DNA of 49,476 nucleotides from an uncultured Oscillospiraceae bacterium (GTDB lineage: Bacteria > Bacillota > Clostridia > Oscillospirales > Oscillospiraceae): the NCBI GenBank assembly GCA_910578505.1, contig CAJTPV010000024.1, positions 1 to 49,476 of the forward strand, read 5' to 3'. Positions 40,312-48,284 of the stretch are shown here, piece by piece (the first letter of the stretch is position 1; each line of letters begins with the position of its first letter). The translations under genes and the position numbers were made by a program. The notes beneath the pieces were generated by a model that worked only from the letters and a program-made list of their open reading frames with translations, was not told where the DNA came from and made no database searches.

Positions 40312-40647
40312 TCAGTCCCGTATAAACTGTGCGTCAGTGGAAGAAATCCCCTCTTCATCTGTGACATATCGCTCCGCGCGCATATGCAAATCATACTTTT
40401 CCCGCAGCTGGGCGATTTTTCCCATCATGGGGGAGGCGTGATGCCGGTCAATCGATGCCTGATCCTTCCAAATGTCGATCAATAAAACCGTCTCCGGGTA
40501 TACCTCCGCCTTGCTCCGCCCTGTGCAGATGTACACCCGGTGCCCGTTCTCGCGGGCCCTGCGGACAGCGGTGACAGCGGAATCCGGCAGACGATTCTCA
40601 TAGTCCACCAGGGTGCCGTCCACATCGAGAAATATGATTTTACCCAT
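40312..40647 (-). pseudogene. HAD hydrolase N-terminus fused in frame to a monooxygenase (ABM) C-terminus
   Basis: 111 residues built from two unrelated halves. Residues 1-51 are the start of a Cof-type HAD phosphatase (IIFLDVDGTLVDYENRLPDS with both motif I aspartates, then VYICTGRSKAEVY). From about residue 52 the sequence is the C-terminal half of an antibiotic-biosynthesis-monooxygenase/YgiN-type protein (LLIDIWKDQASIDRHHASPM, LREKYDLHMRAERY). Neither half is complete (HAD normally about 260 residues, ABM about 100). A deletion that fused two co-oriented genes is the simplest explanation; the junction is near 40494. ATG 40647 with GAGGAGG SD. Confidence 0.85.
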
Positions 40648-40739
40648 ATCAATCCTCCTCAACTGAAAAGCCCATGCGCCGGGAATCCCGGCGGCCCGGA
40701 CCTGCATCCCCCGCAGGTCCGGGCCACAAAAGTTATGGA

Positions 40740-42182
40740 TTAGTCCAGGTCCTCGCCGTTGGTGGCGATGACCTTCTTGTACCAGTCAAAGGACTTCTTC
40801 TTCCGGCGGCTGAAATCGCCGGTGCCGTCGTCGTACCGCTCCACATAGATGAAGCCGTACCGCTTGGCGTACTCGCCGGTGGAGGCGGATACCAGGTCAA
40901 TGCAGCCCCAGGGGGTGTAGCCCATCAGGTCCACGCCGTCCTTCACCGCCTCCGCCATCTGCCGGATGTGCTGGCGGAGATAGTCGATGCGGTAGTCGTC
41001 GTTGATGGAGCCGTCCTCCTCGATGGTGTCCTTGGCCCCCAGGCCGTTTTCCACCACCATCAGAGGCATCTGATAGCGGTCGTACAGCTCGTTGAGGGAG
41101 TAGCGCAGGCCCTTCGGGTCGATCTGCCAGCCCCAGTCGCTGGTCTCCAGGTAGGGGTTGGGCACGCCGCCGATGATGTTGCCCTCGCCGCTCTGTTTGC
41201 TGGGGTCGGCGCTCTGGCAGGAGGACATATAGTAGGAAAAGCTCAGGAAGTCCACCGTACCCGCCTTGAGAATCTCATCGTCGCCGGGCTGCTTTTCAAT
41301 GGTGATCCCATGCTCCGCGAAATACCGGTTCATATAGGTGGGATACGCGCCCCGGCACTGTACGTCGGAGCAGAAATAGTTCATGATGCGGTTGTACTGC
41401 TGGTTTTTCAGCACATCGTCCGGGTTGCAGGTGAGGGGATAGGCTGTGCCGCAGATCATCATGTTGCCCACCTTCACGTTGGGGTCGATCTCATGGGCCA
41501 GCTGGACAGCCTTCGCGCTGGCGATAAACTGATGGTGCAGACCCTGATAGCGCTGCTGGGGATTGTCCGGCTGCTTCATAAAGGCGGTGGGGTTCTCCAG
41601 GTCGTTGAGGATGCCCTGGCTCAGGAGGGAGCCTGTGGCGGTGGTGCCGCAGTTGATTTCATTGAAGGTCAGGTAGTATTTTACCTTGCCCTTGTAGCGT
41701 TCAAAGATCGCCTTGCAGTAGTTCATGAAGTAACCGATCATGTCGCGGCTGACCCATGCGCTGCACTTTTTTGTCAGGCCGAAGGGGACCTCATAGTGGG
41801 AGATGGTAATCAGCGGTTCGATGCCGTATTTCAGGCACTCGTCGATAACCTCCTCGTAGTGCTTGAGCCCTGCCTCGTTGGGTTCCGCCTCGTCGCCGTT
41901 GGGGAAGATGCGGGTCCAGTTGATGGAGAAACGGTAGACCTTGAAGCCCATCTCCGCAAAGAGGGCGATGTCCTCCTTGAACCGGTGGTAGTGGTCAATG
42001 GCCTCCCGGCTGGGGTAGAAGGTCCCCTCCTGAAGGACCGGGGTAATCATCTTGCTCTGGCCGTACTTGCCGCCGGTGCAGATGTCGGAACAGCTGACGC
42101 CTTTGCCGTCTTTGTCCCACGCGCCCTCGCACTGGTTCGCCGCAGTCGCGCCGCCCCAGAGAAAATCAGGTCTGAATGTCAT
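40740..42182 (-). CDS. bglA: 6-phospho-beta-glucosidase (GH1)
   Basis: 480 residues, complete GH1 enzyme of the phospho-sugar group. Acid/base Glu in the TFNEINCGTTATGS stretch, nucleophile Glu in VVENGLGAKD, and the opening RPDFLWGGATAANQCEGAW. It hydrolyses 6-phospho-beta-glucosides brought in by a PTS permease to glucose-6-phosphate and aglycone. Preceded by the PTS gene (21-nt gap) and a LicT-type leader, the classic bgl operon order. The permease is internally deleted, so the enzyme may lack substrate unless another PTS supplies it. Confidence 0.95.
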   Translation of the reverse strand: MTFRPDFLWGGATAANQCEGAWDKDGKGVSCSDICTGGKYGQSKMITPVLQEGTFYPSREAIDHYHRFKEDIALFAEMGFKVYRFSINWTRIFPNGDEAEPNEAGLKHYEEVIDECLKYGIEPLITISHYEVPFGLTKKCSAWVSRDMIGYFMNYCKAIFERYKGKVKYYLTFNEINCGTTATGSLLSQGILNDLENPTAFMKQPDNPQQRYQGLHHQFIASAKAVQLAHEIDPNVKVGNMMICGTAYPLTCNPDDVLKNQQYNRIMNYFCSDVQCRGAYPTYMNRYFAEHGITIEKQPGDDEILKAGTVDFLSFSYYMSSCQSADPSKQSGEGNIIGGVPNPYLETSDWGWQIDPKGLRYSLNELYDRYQMPLMVVENGLGAKDTIEEDGSINDDYRIDYLRQHIRQMAEAVKDGVDLMGYTPWGCIDLVSASTGEYAKRYGFIYVERYDDGTGDFSRRKKKSFDWYKKVIATNGEDLD

Positions 42183-42203
42183 CGTTTTTTACCTCCTGTA
42201 GCT

Positions 42204-43070
42204 TTATTTTGTGATTTGCAGCAGCTTGGTATTCAGGTCTACCTTTCCGGAGGCCAGGGCGTCCACGGCGGAGAAATCGTCCGTGTTGGAGACCACCACC
42301 GGCGTGGTGACCGGCAGGCCCTGACTCTTGATGTAAGCGATATCGAATTTCAGCAGCAGCTGGCCTTTCCTGACCCGGTCGCCCTCCTTGACCATAGGCG
42401 TGAAGCCCTTGCCGTTCAGCTTGATGGTGTCCATGCCCACATGGATGAGGAACTCCACGCCGGAGTCGGCTGTCAGTCCAAAGGCATGGCCGGTGTCAAA
42501 GAAGGTGGAGATGGTTCCGTCGCAGGGGGCGTTGATGTGGTACATAATGGGGCTGCCGCCCATCTTCTTCGCGATGGTCATGCCTAAAAAGACGGGCAGG
42601 AACATAAAGAAGCAGTCCGCAAAGGAGAACAGCAGAATATAGGTAGAACTTTCGGTGCTCATACCGCAGAAGGTGGTCAGCAGCGTGAGGACCACCTTGA
42701 GCATACCGGTACCCAGCATAGCGGGCAGCATGGGGGTCATGCACCCGGAGACAAAGCCGAACAGCCGCTGAACCGGGTTGCCCTCGGCCTTCTGCGGCGC
42801 GCCGCCGCCGTCCTCGCCCCAGTTGCCGTGCTTTTTGAACTCCTTGAACAGATTGGAGACCTCGTTGCCGATGATAATCTGATACTGGCCGCCCTGGCGC
42901 ATGACGCCCTTGACGCCCTTGATGCTCTGGACCTTTTCATCATTGGCCTTTTTGTCGTCCTTCAGGACCAGCCGCAGACGGGTCATGCAGTTGCCCGCGC
43001 TGGAGATATTTCCCGCGCCGCCGACGGCTTCAATGATCTTTTTAGATGTTTCGACATAATCCAATGCCAT
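42204..43070 (-). pseudogene. bglP: Beta-glucoside PTS permease EIIBCA with in-frame deletion of most of IIC
   Basis: 288 residues, against about 620-650 for the family. The IIB domain is complete (phospho-Cys28 in GNCMTRLRL). The IIC membrane domain starts (about 100-175, ending FLPVFLGMTIAKKMGGSPIM) and then jumps directly into the middle of IIA (APCDGTISTFFDTGHAFGLT, catalytic His210 in EFLIHVGMDTIKL). Roughly 350 residues, including most membrane helices and the start of IIA, are absent yet the frame is kept. Junction near 42542. It cannot form a transport channel. AAGGAGG SD; starts inside the tail of the truncated antiterminator ORF. Confidence 0.88.
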
Positions 43071-43237
43071 GTTAACAGTTCCTCCTTCATTTTTTTGAAA
43101 TTTGAGGGATCGTCTATATCCGGCTCCATACCCGGCTTGCGGCCGAAGCCGATGCCCTTCCCCATCAGAACAATTTCCCGTCCCTGGCTGTCGGATGCGA
43201 TGACAATATTGTTGTTTAACTGCTTGGTAATCTTCAT
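42983..43237 (-). pseudogene. licT: LicT/BglG-type antiterminator reduced to its RNA-binding domain
   Basis: ATG 43237 with GAGGAG SD. Residues 1-42 are the CAT RNA-binding domain start (KQLNNNIVIASDSQGREIV, then MGKGIGFGRKPG). Both PTS regulation domains, about 220 residues, are missing; after about residue 44 the frame continues into the leader and start of the PTS gene as an unrelated tail and stops at 42983. Isolated CAT domains of this family are known to bind RNA and antiterminate constitutively, but here the last strand of CAT may also be damaged. The RAT target and terminator upstream are intact. Confidence 0.82.
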
Positions 43238-43275
43238 GACCCAGCTTCTCCTCTCACCCAGGGACGGCAGGGCAA

Positions 43276-43349
43276 CAAAAAAACCATGCCGGTAAAACGC
43301 CAGCATACCACAGGATGAAATCCTTTGGCTGGGTTTTACAAACATGGTT
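43276..43349 (-). terminator. Leader terminator of the bgl operon
   Basis: Minus strand: AACCATG..GTAAAAC..CAGC pairs with GCTG..GTTTTAC..CATGGTT followed by TTTTTT. It is placed between promoter and licT, as expected for antitermination control. Confidence 0.85.
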
Positions 43350-43371
43350 ACGCCTGCCGAACAGTAACGCC
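43346..43371 (-). promoter_or_regulatory. RAT antiterminator element (LicT/BglG binding site)
   Basis: Minus strand GGCGTTACTG-TTCG-GCAGGCGTAACC closely matches the ribonucleic antiterminator consensus (ATTGTTACTG..GCAGGCAAAACC). Its 3' arm overlaps the 5' arm of the leader terminator, so the two folds exclude each other. Confidence 0.85.
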
Positions 43372-43390
43372 ACACTTCAATTATGAACAA

Positions 43391-43419
43391 ACTATAACAC
43401 CAATCATCCGGCTTGGCAA
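43391..43419 (-). promoter_or_regulatory. bgl operon promoter
   Basis: Minus strand TTGCCA (43419-43414), 17-bp spacer, TATAGT (43396-43391), TG one base before the -10. The stretch 43420-43590 to the right holds no gene; an extended -10 (TG-C-TATAAT, about 43580-43588) reads rightward into the XRE-cupin remnant. Confidence 0.7.
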
Positions 43420-43590
43420 GAGGGGTTTGCAAATTTGTAGCTTTGTACATTTTTCAGAGCGGCTTATTGTTCATTTAGCCGGAAGACGACGATGCATCCT
43501 GTTCAAATATCTGCAATCAATCATGCCGCTCATAAACGAGAAAAACTTTTCATTCGGACTTCTATTTATCTGCCTGATATGCTATAATAA

Positions 43591-43755
43591 ATTTTTATCC
43601 TGCGGGGGACGCTGCGGCTCATCCTGGGGGACAGGCCGGTGGAAGTCAGCGAGAGACAGGCCATCCGCTTCCGGGCCGACATTTCCCACGCCTATCAGAA
43701 TGTGACCGGGGACAGGTGCGAGGTCTATAACACCATATTCTATCCAAGCCATTAA
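43591..43755 (+). pseudogene. XRE-cupin regulator, C-terminal remnant
   Basis: About 53 codons ending in TAA at 43755 encode the end of a cupin domain: GTLRLILGDRPVEVSERQAI, RFRADISHAYQNV, then CEVYNTIFYP. This is the standard C-terminus of HTH-XRE plus cupin regulators. The helix-turn-helix and first half of the cupin are missing and a stop codon lies directly upstream in frame (43588). It sits 15 nt before the MBL-fold gene, which the intact regulator may once have accompanied. Confidence 0.75.
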
Positions 43756-43769
43756 GGAGGACGCTGATT

Positions 43770-44648
43770 ATGTATGAACTGATCCAGGTTTCGGAGCGGA
43801 GCTATTACATCCAAAGTCCGGCGAAAATCGGGCTGGTGCGGTTGGACGGGCAGGACGTTTGTCTGATCGACAGCGGCAACGATAAGGATGCGGGCCGCAA
43901 AGTCCGTCAGCTTTTGGATGCCAACGGCTGGCACCTCACCGCCATTTACAACACCCACTCCAATGCTGACCACATCGGCGGCAACAGGTATTTGCAGGGC
44001 CAGACCGGGTGCAAAATCTACGTGCCGGGGATCGACTGCGCCTTTACCCGCCACCCTGTCCTGGAGCCGTCCTTTTTGTACGGCGGCTACCCGTGTAAGG
44101 AGCTGCGGCATAAATTCCTCATGGCTCAGGAGAGTGACGCCCAGGAGTTGACGAAGGAATGTCTGCCGGAGGGCTTTGAGATTATCCCCCTGCCGGGGCA
44201 TTTCTTTGATATGGTGGGCTTTCGGACGCCTGATGATGTGGTCTATCTTGCGGATTGCCTGTCCAGCCGGGAAACGCTGGACAAGTATCAGATTGGCTTT
44301 ATCTACGATGTTGCCGCCTATCTGAATACGCTGGAAATGGTGAAGTCCCTGCAAGCAAAGGTGTTCATCCCGGCCCACGCCGCTGCCTCCGAAGATATAG
44401 CAGACCTGGCACAGTACAACATCGACAAGGTGCTGGAGATCGCGGACAAGATCATCGGCACCTGTCAGGAACCGCTCTGCTTTGAGGTCATCCTGCAACG
44501 GCTGTTTACCGACTACGGGCTGGCCATGAACTTTGAGCAGTATGTCCTGGTGGGTAGCACCGTCCGCTCTTATCTGGCGTGGCTAAAAGATGCTGGCAGG
44601 CTGAACGGCCTGTTTGAAAACAATATGCTGCTCTGGCAGCGGGTATAG
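43770..44648 (+). CDS. MBL-fold metallohydrolase
   Basis: 292 residues, complete. Metallo-beta-lactamase fold: YNTHSNADHIGGN (the HxHxDH-type motif appears as THSNADHIGG, with Ser at the second His position), further metal ligands PGHFFDM and YLADCLSS, HAAAS. A C-terminal helical region (about 215-292) could be a winged-helix accessory part. Cytoplasmic; the substrate is unknown, with family roles ranging from thioester hydrolysis to detoxification. AAGGAGG SD. Followed 9 nt later by the NTF2-like gene, probably one operon. Confidence 0.88.
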   Translation: MYELIQVSERSYYIQSPAKIGLVRLDGQDVCLIDSGNDKDAGRKVRQLLDANGWHLTAIYNTHSNADHIGGNRYLQGQTGCKIYVPGIDCAFTRHPVLEPSFLYGGYPCKELRHKFLMAQESDAQELTKECLPEGFEIIPLPGHFFDMVGFRTPDDVVYLADCLSSRETLDKYQIGFIYDVAAYLNTLEMVKSLQAKVFIPAHAAASEDIADLAQYNIDKVLEIADKIIGTCQEPLCFEVILQRLFTDYGLAMNFEQYVLVGSTVRSYLAWLKDAGRLNGLFENNMLLWQRV

Positions 44649-44657
44649 GAGGACAGT

Positions 44658-45077
44658 ATGGATAAGCGAGAAAAAATCATCAGGCTATGGTTTGATATGT
44701 GGCTGCAAAAGAAAGACCTTGGCATAGAGGACATATTTTCTGCTGCTGCCCTTTACATCGAAAGCTGGGGGCCACAGTATCAGGGTGTTGCCAAAGTGAA
44801 GCATTGGTTTGAGGAATGGAATACACGGGGAACCGTCCTCCAGTGGGACATCAAACAGTATTTCCACAAAGGGGATCAGACCATCGTTGAGTGGTATTTC
44901 AAGAATAAAATGGACGACGGCAGGGTGGAAGCCTTTGACGGAATGACCCTTGTGAAATGGACGGCGGAGGATATGATCTGCTTTTTGCAGGAGTTTGGCT
45001 GTAATGAACATCGCTATGACCCGTATCAGGACGGGCCGGTTCCAAAGTTTAGAGATGAACAAGCTATGTGGTTCTGA
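44658..45077 (+). CDS. NTF2-like (SnoaL-type) protein
   Basis: 139 residues. A cone-shaped alpha+beta NTF2 fold is suggested by REKIIRLWFDMWLQKKDL helices, YIESWGPQYQGVAKVKHWFEEWN, and the strand pair VLQWDIKQYFHKGDQTIVEWYFKNKMDDG, then FDGMTLVKW. Family members are small-molecule isomerases/hydrolases or ligand-binding proteins; no catalytic assignment is possible. In an operon with the MBL hydrolase, ended by a strong terminator. Confidence 0.85.
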   Translation: MDKREKIIRLWFDMWLQKKDLGIEDIFSAAALYIESWGPQYQGVAKVKHWFEEWNTRGTVLQWDIKQYFHKGDQTIVEWYFKNKMDDGRVEAFDGMTLVKWTAEDMICFLQEFGCNEHRYDPYQDGPVPKFRDEQAMWF

Positions 45078-45088
45078 TTTTCGATAAA

Positions 45089-45127
45089 GCGGCGCAGGGA
45101 TTGGCTGACCCATCCCTGCGCCGTTTT
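45089..45127 (+). terminator. Terminator after the NTF2-like gene
   Basis: CGGCGCAGGGAT and ATCCCTGCGCCG form a 12-bp stem followed by TTTTCT. Confidence 0.9.
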
Positions 45128-45179
45128 CTCTGCCACACGAAAAAATGAAGATATTTTACAAGCCAACACAATCCCCGGC

Positions 45180-45188
45180 TGTTATAAT
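45180..45188 (+). promoter_or_regulatory. Extended -10 promoter of the AraC gene
   Basis: TG-T-TATAAT with no good -35; the AAGGAGGTG SD follows closely before ATG 45213. Confidence 0.55.
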
Positions 45189-45212
45189 GGGACGGACAAG
45201 GAGGTGCACCGC

Positions 45213-46049
45213 ATGAAAAAAGAAGTGCGAACGGTGGTCTACGATGACGAGTTACACATTGAGGCTTACCGTTTTGAGGGCATCGTACAGCCTTTTCCGA
45301 ACCATTTCCATGAATACTATGTGATTGGCTTCATGGAGGACGGGGAGCGCGTTTTGTCCTGCAAGAATCAGGAATACATCATCACAAAGGGTGATGTTCT
45401 CCTGTTCAATCCAGGGGACAACCACGCCTGTGTTCAGAATGACGGCGGTACGCTGGATTATCGGGGCTTCAACATCACCAGGGAGGTCATGTTGGATTTG
45501 GCGGAGGAGGTTACCGGCAAGCAGGAACTGCCCGGATTTTCCCAAAACGTGATTTTTGATGAAGAAATTACCTGCTATCTGCGCCCGCTCCATGAGCTGG
45601 TGATGAAAGGCTCCAATGAATTCGGAAAAGAGGAAAATCTGCTGTTTCTGATTTCTTTGCTGATCCAACAATACGGTCAGCCTTTTGAGAACTGCATCCC
45701 GGAGTGCCGGGAGGAAATTGAAAAAGCCTGTGCCTTTATGGAACAGCATTATGCCGAGCGAATTTATCTGAATCAGATCTGCCGCTGCGCCGGATTGAGC
45801 AAATCCACCCTGCTCCGGGCCTTTACCTGCTCAAAAGGTGTTACGCCGTACAGCTACCTGGAAAATATTCGTATCGGCAAGGCCAAAAAGCTGCTGGAAC
45901 AAGGCGTTCCCCCCGTTGAGGCGGCGCTGGAAACCGGCTTTTCCGATCAGAGCCATTTCACCAATTATTTCAACCGATTTATTGGACTGGCCCCCGGTAT
46001 TTATCGGGACATATTTAAGGACACGGAGGAAATGCCGCATGAAGGGTAA
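45213..46049 (+). CDS. AraC-family transcriptional regulator
   Basis: 278 residues. N-terminal cupin-like effector domain (NHFHEYYVIGFMEDGERVLSC, GDVLLFNPGDNHAC) and C-terminal double helix-turn-helix (YLNQICRCAGLSKSTLLRAF, YLENIRIGKAKKLLEQG, AALETGFSDQSHFTNYFNRFIGLAPG). ATG 45213 with AAGGAGGTG SD. Its stop overlaps the start of the EamA transporter remnant by 11 nt, a pairing typical of AraC regulators that control an adjacent exporter. Confidence 0.94.
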   Translation: MKKEVRTVVYDDELHIEAYRFEGIVQPFPNHFHEYYVIGFMEDGERVLSCKNQEYIITKGDVLLFNPGDNHACVQNDGGTLDYRGFNITREVMLDLAEEVTGKQELPGFSQNVIFDEEITCYLRPLHELVMKGSNEFGKEENLLFLISLLIQQYGQPFENCIPECREEIEKACAFMEQHYAERIYLNQICRCAGLSKSTLLRAFTCSKGVTPYSYLENIRIGKAKKLLEQGVPPVEAALETGFSDQSHFTNYFNRFIGLAPGIYRDIFKDTEEMPHEG

Positions 46050-46257
46050 CGGAACAGCGGGGCATTTCTCCGCCCTGCTTACAATCATCATTTGGGGAAC
46101 GACCTTTATCTCCACCAAAGTTCTCGTGGCAATTCTCCATGAGAAAATCACCGCCCTGGCCGCCGTTGGAATAGCTCTGATGCTGGCGGGTCTGCTCCTG
46201 TCAGAGAGCAAACTATTTTTGAGAAAAGAGGCAAAGCAAAATGGACTGGCAAAATGA
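46039..46257 (+). pseudogene. EamA/DMT transporter with large in-frame internal deletion
   Basis: 72 residues, against about 290-300. The N-terminus is the first membrane helix of an EamA exporter (SALLTIIIWGTTFISTKVL); from about residue 34 it continues as the last helix (HEKITALAAVGIALMLAGLLL) and the cytoplasmic tail. Eight internal helices are missing while the reading frame is intact. Overlaps the AraC gene by 11 nt and the DUF2000 gene by 17 nt. A functional two-helix peptide is unlikely. Confidence 0.85.
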
Positions 46258-46663
46258 AAAGTGCGTCATGGTGATTGACGAGAGCCTACCCCTGGGTATT
46301 ATCGCAAACACGGCGGCAATCATGGGGATCACCCTGGGAAAGAAAATGCCGGAGGTGGTAGGGGCTGACGTAACCGACCAAAGCGGCAACGAGCATCTTG
46401 GCATCATCGAATTTCCTGTGCCGATCCTGCGGGGTTCGCCGAAAATTATCAAGCAGATACGGGAAAAGCTCTACCAGCCTGATTTTCAGGATTTGACAGT
46501 GGTGGACTTCTCCGATTTGGCCCAGGGCTGCAAGACCTATGACGAATTTATTGAGAAGATGGGCCACGTTCCCGAAAGCACCCTGCAATATTTCGGTGTT
46601 GCCATCTGCGGCCCGAAGAAAAAGGTCAATAAGCTGACCGGAAGTATGCCGCTGCTGCGGTAA
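46241..46663 (+). CDS. DUF2000 domain protein
   Basis: 140 residues, complete. Matches DUF2000: KCVMVIDESLPLGIIANTAAIMGITLG, EHLGIIEFPVPILRG and the central DLTVVDFSDLAQGC. The family has a peptidyl-tRNA-hydrolase-2-like fold and is often found beside AraC regulators and EamA transporters; no activity is established. The start lies inside the EamA remnant with AGAGG upstream. It ends 3 nt before the convergent HxlR gene with no terminator between. Confidence 0.88.
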   Translation: MDWQNEKCVMVIDESLPLGIIANTAAIMGITLGKKMPEVVGADVTDQSGNEHLGIIEFPVPILRGSPKIIKQIREKLYQPDFQDLTVVDFSDLAQGCKTYDEFIEKMGHVPESTLQYFGVAICGPKKKVNKLTGSMPLLR

Positions 46664-46666
46664 AGG

Positions 46667-47011
46667 TTATGCGCCGCAGCATGGCGGCTGCACATCCAAT
46701 CCGTCCAGATAGTCCGTCCCCCATTGACACATGGAATCTATGACGGGAATGATGCTTTCCCCAAAGGCCGTCAGGGAATACACGGTTTTCGGCGGCTTCT
46801 CCGGGATCACCTCTCTATGTATCATCCCGCATCCCTCCAGATCATGGAGCTGCTGGGAGAGCATTTTGGGCGTTGCGCTGGGGATACGCCGTTGTAACTC
46901 CATGTAGTGCAAAGGCCGGTCTACCAAGTGCCAGAGAATGAGCGGCTTATATTTTCCGCCAATCAGCGACAGCGTGGCCTCAACAGGACAATTAAACTGT
47001 GTCTGCTTCAT
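46667..47011 (-). CDS. HxlR-family transcriptional regulator
   Basis: 114 residues from ATG 47011 (GAGGTGAG upstream). Winged-helix HxlR pattern: CPVEATLSLIGGKYKPLILWHL, RRIPSATPKMLSQQLHDLEGCGMIHRE, PPKTVYSLTAFGESIIPVI. Cys9 lies at the conserved position used by thiol-sensing HxlR/HypR-type regulators, and CC near the C-terminus adds more thiols. Divergent from the nitroreductase gene with a palindromic site between them, so that gene is its probable target. Confidence 0.92.
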   Translation of the reverse strand: MKQTQFNCPVEATLSLIGGKYKPLILWHLVDRPLHYMELQRRIPSATPKMLSQQLHDLEGCGMIHREVIPEKPPKTVYSLTAFGESIIPVIDSMCQWGTDYLDGLDVQPPCCGA

Positions 47012-47064
47012 AGTCTCACCTCGCGCCAAGTATATCATGGTGTGTTCATTTAGAAAAGGACTAT

Positions 47065-47091
47065 CTTTTTGGGAAGTACCTACCTAAAAAG
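47065..47091. promoter_or_regulatory. HxlR operator candidate
   Basis: CTTTTTGGG (47065-47073) and CCTAAAAAG (47083-47091) form an inverted repeat with a 9-nt centre (AAGTACCTA) in the divergent HxlR/nitroreductase gap. Confidence 0.5.
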
Positions 47092-47186
47092 TGCAATCTT
47101 GTGTAGATTTCTGGATGTTGCTAAAATCATAGCAGATGGCATTCCTGATTGTCAGCTATCAAATCATTCAGAAAGGACAACATATC

Positions 47187-47705
47187 ATGGATTTTATTAC
47201 GATTGCTAAAACTCGCTGCTCCATCCGCAGCTACACCGACAAGAAGGTGGAGCCGGAAAAGCTGGAGAAAATTTTGGAAGCCGCTCATGTGGCCCCCACC
47301 GCCGCCAACCTCCAGCCGGTTCACCTGATCGCCGTTCAGAGCGAGGACGGGCTGGCGAAGATCGGCAAAGCCGCCAACATCTACGGTGCGCCCCTGGCAA
47401 TCATTGTCTGCGCCGATCACAACAAGGCGTGGGTGCGGCCCTTTGACCAGAAGCAGACCGGGGACATTGATGCTTCCATTCTGACCGATCATATGATGCT
47501 CCAGGCCACGGAGCTGGGTCTGGGCAGCGTATGGGTATGCTACTTCAAGCCGGATGTTCTGCGCCGGGAGTTCGGCCTCCCTGCCAATCTGGAGCCGGTC
47601 AATATCCTGGTAGTCGGCTATGCTGGGGAGAACTTCACCGACCCGGAGCGGCACATTCAGACACGAATCCCGGTAAGGGAGCTGGTTTCCTACGAAAGCC
47701 TGTAA
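47187..47705 (+). CDS. Nitroreductase family protein
   Basis: 172 residues. FMN-dependent nitroreductase: TRCSIRSYTDKKVEPEKLEKIL (RS-R-F-like FMN phosphate site), AAHVAPTAANLQPV, DHMMLQATELGLGSVWVC and the C-terminal VVGYAGE. It reduces nitro compounds, quinones or flavins with NAD(P)H. ATG 47187 with AAAGGA upstream. Divergent from an HxlR regulator, as is common for inducible nitroreductases. Confidence 0.93.
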   Translation: MDFITIAKTRCSIRSYTDKKVEPEKLEKILEAAHVAPTAANLQPVHLIAVQSEDGLAKIGKAANIYGAPLAIIVCADHNKAWVRPFDQKQTGDIDASILTDHMMLQATELGLGSVWVCYFKPDVLRREFGLPANLEPVNILVVGYAGENFTDPERHIQTRIPVRELVSYESL

Positions 47706-47715
47706 ACCGACTAAC

Positions 47716-47743
47716 TGCACCAGGGGGGCGTCCTCCTGGTGCA
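47716..47743 (+). terminator. Hairpin after the nitroreductase gene
   Basis: TGCACCAGG and CCTGGTGCA pair perfectly with an inner GG/CC extension; the following tract is only AACCTTT, so termination may be weak. Confidence 0.5.
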
Positions 47744-47824
47744 ACCTTTATGGAAAATGCCGATAGAACGAAGCTGCTGTTTGACGGCCAAAATTTCCGA
47801 ATTGGATAACTCTATGTTCACAAA

Positions 47825-48211
47825 TTACTCAGGCAATGTTCTATCTTCTCCAAAAGGATTGATATAGTCAGGCGGACAAAGATGCGCCTCACTCCATATC
47901 ATCATTTGGTTCAAAATCGGGGTGAAGCTCTGCCCCAGCTCCGTTAAGGAATACTCCACCTTGGGGGGAATTTCCTTGTAAATCTCACGGTGCAAAAATC
48001 CGTCTTGCTCCAATTCGCGGAGCTGCTTTGTCAATGAGGACTGGGTAATCCCGTCCAGGCGGCGCATGAGCTGACCAAAGCGTTGAACCTTATAAAATGC
48101 GATATACCACAAGATCAGGATTTTCCACTTGCCGCCCAAAACCGCCTGCACACTGGTCATCGGAACACAGCGGGCCATCATATCCTGCGTTTGAAATTTA
48201 TTCCCAGCCAT
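47825..48211 (-). CDS. HxlR-family transcriptional regulator
   Basis: 128 residues from ATG 48211 (AAGGGAG upstream). HxlR pattern: SVQAVLGGKWKILILWYIAF, RRLDGITQSSLTKQLRELEQDGFLHRE, PPKVEYSLTELGQSFTPIL. Conserved Cys15 is in ARCVPM. Divergent from the radical SAM gene, with a 12-bp inverted repeat in the gap that probably is its operator. Confidence 0.92.
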   Translation of the reverse strand: MAGNKFQTQDMMARCVPMTSVQAVLGGKWKILILWYIAFYKVQRFGQLMRRLDGITQSSLTKQLRELEQDGFLHREIYKEIPPKVEYSLTELGQSFTPILNQMMIWSEAHLCPPDYINPFGEDRTLPE

Positions 48212-48284
48212 AGCTCTATCTCCCTTCGCTTCTTTGTAGGTAGTATATACCATCTCAATTTCAAAATCAATGTAGGCCACAAAA

